From: Pseudomonadota bacterium
GTDB lineage: Bacteria > Pseudomonadota > Alphaproteobacteria > Sphingomonadales > Sphingomonadaceae
Length of the DNA stretch: 7,229 nucleotides
NCBI GenBank assembly: GCA_023458055.1
Contig: JAEXAW010000011.1
Coordinates: forward strand, 1-7,229
Direction: 5' to 3'
The notes under the pieces were generated by a model. That model saw nothing but the letters and a program-made list of their open reading frames with translations. It was not told where the DNA came from and made no database searches. The position numbers and the translations under genes are program-made. Within the stretch, counting starts at the first letter, position 1. Each line of letters starts with the position of its first letter. Positions 5,126-7,229 of the stretch are shown piece by piece.

Positions 5126-7108
5126 ATGAGCGAGGGTGACGACACCCATTATCAGCCTTGGCTGCGCAATGCGGATGCGCAAGGGACGGCGCGCGCCGAT
5201 AAGGCTGCGGAAATGCCTCAAGCCAAGCCGCCTGTCGGGATCGACCTCAGCCGCTATGTGCGTGATGCGCATCAGGACCAGGAGCGCGCCGAAGCCGACT
5301 ATGGCGACGATTATGTGCGCCCGCTTCCGGTAAGCACAGCGGACGAAAGCTGGGGCGCGCTTGCGGCGAAATCGTCGCGCAAACTCGCGACCTCGTTCAA
5401 AAATGGCTGGAACGCTTTTGCCAACTGGACCATCGCGCTCGGCGAAAAGGCGGATGTTCCGGCGCGCGTCGCCGCGATGAAGCTGGATGAAAAGGCGGAG
5501 GCTGCCGCCGAAGCGGTGGCGGACGTATCAAAGACAGCGGCGACAAAAACCGCAAAACTCTCCCGCTCCGCCGCTGCAAAGACGGCGGAAGGCGCTAAGC
5601 AGCTGTCGCAGAAGACCGCCGAAGGCGTTGCCAAGCTCGAACTTGGCGAGAAAATCGGCGACGTTGCCGAAAAAGCCGGAGAAACGCTCAAGAAAGGCGC
5701 GACCAGCGTCGTTGATGCGACGATCGCCGCGTCGGAAACGGTGGTGGACATGACCAAATCCGGCGTCGAGACCATGGTCGATGCGACCAAGTCCGGGGTT
5801 GAAACGGTCGTCGATGCAACCAAATCCGGCGTCGAAACCGTATCCAAGGCGGGGGCCGACCTCACGCGCAAGCCACCCGCGCCGGACGCCTCGACAATCC
5901 CCTCTGCACTCGAGCAATTGCTTGCCGAAGAGGCCGCCGCAGAAGTGCCTCATGCGACCTTGTTCGATCCACCCGCCACCCCGGCCCCGCCGCCGGTATC
6001 GACCAAGCCCGCGCCGACTTTGCCCTTATTTGCCGAAGTGCCGGAGACGGTTCCGACCCAGCATAACCCGAAAAAGGTGCGGCCCTCCTACCGCGAACTC
6101 GCAATTGAGCGCACAGACACCGGCGCGCCCGAAAGCGCCGCTGTCACCGCCGGGGCCAGCGCACACCCCGTCGCACCGGAGACAGAACATAACGCGTCGT
6201 CGGCCGATGCCGCCACCCCTTCCCCGCTCGCGACCAAGCTTGGCGGATGGCGTGATGCAGCGCGCGCGAAGCTAGCCAAGACCGGAGAAAATGACGTCAA
6301 GGCGTCGGGGGTGCCAAGCAAGATGCTCAGCGCGTCCGCCTATGCACTAGCCGGAACGCTATTGATCGGCGCAACGCTCTGGGGCATTTCCGGCAATATT
6401 CCGCCCCGCACGCTCGGCCAGACGATCGGCGAAGGATCGACGCCGCCGCTTGCCGCCGCCGGAATAGACCGCGCCGACCGCGCGGAAATCGAAGCCATCG
6501 TCCACGACTATATCCTCAATCACCCCGAAATCATCCCGCAAGCGATGGAGCGTTATCAGGCGAAGGAAATCGCGCAGCGGGTGAGCGGCCTCAGGACCCA
6601 GATCGAAACGCCCTTCTCCGGCGCATGGACCGGTGCGGCCAATGGCGATGTGACCTTGGTCGAATTTTCCGACTTTGCCTGCGGTTTCTGTCGCCGCAGC
6701 GTGGCGGACATTGAACGCCTGCTCAAGGAGGACAAGAAGCTCAAGATCGTGTTCCGCGAGCTACCCATTCTATCCGACGAGAGCGCCGTCGCCGCCAAAA
6801 CGGGGCTGGCCGCGGCCAAACAGGGTAAATATATGGCCTATTATAACGCGCAATTTTTGAGCGGCCCGCCGACGCCGGACAATATCAAGGCCGCCGCCGC
6901 CAAAGCGGGACTTGATAGCGAGGCCACGCAAAAAGCCTTCCTCAACGGCGATCTTCAGGCCGAACTCGACAAGAATATGAACCTCGCCCGCCAACTCGGC
7001 TTCAGCGGCACGCCGACCTGGGTGGTCGGCGACAAGGTGCTGCAAGGCGCGGTGGGTTATGACGAGCTGAAAAAAGCCATCGCCGAGGCGCGAGCGGGAA
7101 TGAATTAG
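5126..7108 (+). CDS. Membrane-anchored DsbA-family protein with 11-mer repeat extension
   Basis: A thiol-disulfide oxidoreductase domain on a very long cytoplasmic extension (660 residues). The start is the only ATG after an in-frame TAA (5102-5104); no well-placed ribosome-binding site is visible. Residues 1-122 are polar and unrecognised. Residues 123-243 are eleven gap-free 11-residue repeats. Residues 244-400 are Pro/Ala-rich and probably disordered. A basic stretch precedes one transmembrane helix at about 402-423, so by the positive-inside rule the N-terminus is cytoplasmic and the C-terminus periplasmic. Residues about 454-480 (EIEAIVHDYILNHPEIIPQ) resemble the helical region that precedes the thioredoxin fold in ScsC/Com1-like DsbA proteins. 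The fold (about 500-655) has the active site CGFC at 519-522 and cis-proline T629-P630. The catalytic domain appears complete. Ordinary secreted DsbA proteins are near 200-250 residues. The stop codon overlaps that of the IS transposase. Confidence 0.88.
   Translation: MSEGDDTHYQPWLRNADAQGTARADKAAEMPQAKPPVGIDLSRYVRDAHQDQERAEADYGDDYVRPLPVSTADESWGALAAKSSRKLATSFKNGWNAFANWTIALGEKADVPARVAAMKLDEKAEAAAEAVADVSKTAATKTAKLSRSAAAKTAEGAKQLSQKTAEGVAKLELGEKIGDVAEKAGETLKKGATSVVDATIAASETVVDMTKSGVETMVDATKSGVETVVDATKSGVETVSKAGADLTRKPPAPDASTIPSALEQLLAEEAAAEVPHATLFDPPATPAPPPVSTKPAPTLPLFAEVPETVPTQHNPKKVRPSYRELAIERTDTGAPESAAVTAGASAHPVAPETEHNASSADAATPSPLATKLGGWRDAARAKLAKTGENDVKASGVPSKMLSASAYALAGTLLIGATLWGISGNIPPRTLGQTIGEGSTPPLAAAGIDRADRAEIEAIVHDYILNHPEIIPQAMERYQAKEIAQRVSGLRTQIETPFSGAWTGAANGDVTLVEFSDFACGFCRRSVADIERLLKEDKKLKIVFRELPILSDESAVAAKTGLAAAKQGKYMAYYNAQFLSGPPTPDNIKAAAAKAGLDSEATQKAFLNGDLQAELDKNMNLARQLGFSGTPTWVVGDKVLQGAVGYDELKKAIAEARAGMN
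5492..5854 (+). repeat. Eleven tandem 11-residue (33-bp) coding repeats
   Basis: Residues 123-243 of the DsbA-family protein divide without gap or insertion into eleven units of 11 residues. The clearest are KSGVETMVDAT, KSGVETVVDAT and KSGVETVSKAG (211-243); earlier ones include GAKQLSQKTAE, GVAKLELGEKI and GDVAEKAGETL. The pattern of small, Lys/Glu and hydrophobic positions is that of LEA group 3 proteins and alpha-synuclein, which form an amphipathic 11/3 helix on membranes. At the DNA level units 217-227 and 228-238 differ at 7 of 33 bases, five of them synonymous, so the repeat is old and held at the protein level. Confidence 0.85.
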
Positions 7109-7229
7109 GCCGTGGACTCATAATGGCGCAGTCTTAGCCTGATGCAAGCGAGTTTGACCATGGCGAGGAAGGATGAGCCGAGCTTGTCGTATCGTGTTGC
7201 TATCCTGCGGTAATATTTGAGTTTGTTGA
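7105..7229 (-). CDS. IS5-family transposase, C-terminal part (runs off window)
   Basis: The last 40 residues of a DDE transposase, read on the minus strand to a TAA at 7107-7105; the 5' part lies beyond the right edge. The peptide starts NKLKYYRRIATRYDKLGSSF and ends LRLRHYESTA. The KLK-x-x-RRIATRYDKL block followed by a His/Phe-Tyr-Glu-Ser end is characteristic of IS5-family transposases (IS427-like group), in which this block directly follows the catalytic Glu of the DDE triad; that Glu would lie just outside the window. In this group the protein is often made from two overlapping frames by programmed frameshifting, which cannot be judged here. It is convergent with the DsbA-family gene. 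Confidence 0.85.
   Translation of the reverse strand, partial: NKLKYYRRIATRYDKLGSSFLAMVKLACIRLRLRHYESTA
7108..7229 (-). mobile_element. End of an IS5-family insertion sequence (partial)
   Basis: The element probably begins at G7108 or G7109 (GGCCGTGGACTCATAATGG) and continues past the window. IS5-family members of this group commonly insert at short TNA targets. TTA at 7105-7107 fits as the target, and would supply both the transposase stop (TAA on the minus strand) and the first two bases of the TAG ending the DsbA-family gene. The exact boundary and the inverted repeat cannot be confirmed without the other end. Confidence 0.65.

Noticed and set aside
5708..5839. CRISPR-like array, suggested by regular 33-bp periodicity
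   Set aside because: The units are contiguous, in frame, without spacers, and diverged by synonymous changes; they encode protein repeats.

Overview
The window looks like a chromosomal segment of an alphaproteobacterium, most likely a sphingomonad (Sphingomonadales). Three things point there: the high GC and GC-ending codons of the genes, an RNase E with the large acidic insertion in its S1 domain and a C-terminal GWW motif known from alphaproteobacteria, and promoter-like sites resembling the Caulobacter housekeeping consensus (TTGaCgS-N10-14-GCtANAWC). The order assignment is inference; no rRNA or tRNA is present to confirm it.

Layout. Positions 1-337 are lower in GC (84 of the first 180 bases are G or C, counted by hand) and hold no gene I can support, but they are full of dyad symmetry. 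The largest is a 97-nt near-palindrome at 64-160. A probable intrinsic terminator (338-375) is followed at once by a probable promoter (377-405) and a leader of about 350 nt without a convincing gene. Then come three genes on the plus strand: rne for ribonuclease E (762-3560), closed by a strong intrinsic terminator (3584-3628); a secreted BepA-like M48 zinc metalloprotease with a C-terminal TPR-like region (3670-5052), with its own candidate promoter; and, 73 nt later, a 660-residue membrane-anchored DsbA-family protein (5126-7108). The right edge is the end of an IS5-family insertion sequence, whose transposase (minus strand, 7105-7229, partial) runs out of the window.

How they work together. 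RNase E forms its own transcription unit, and its long structured, U-tract-containing leader fits autoregulation by RNase E cleavage. The M48 protease and the DsbA-family protein probably act together in envelope quality control: in E. coli, BepA assists or degrades LptD intermediates whose disulfides are made by DsbA.

The least ordinary part is the third gene. Its periplasmic DsbA domain (CGFC active site) is joined through one membrane helix to about 400 predicted cytoplasmic residues. These include eleven consecutive, gap-free 11-residue repeats resembling LEA or alpha-synuclein amphipathic repeats. The insertion sequence abuts this gene so closely that the two convergent genes share bases of their stop codons.
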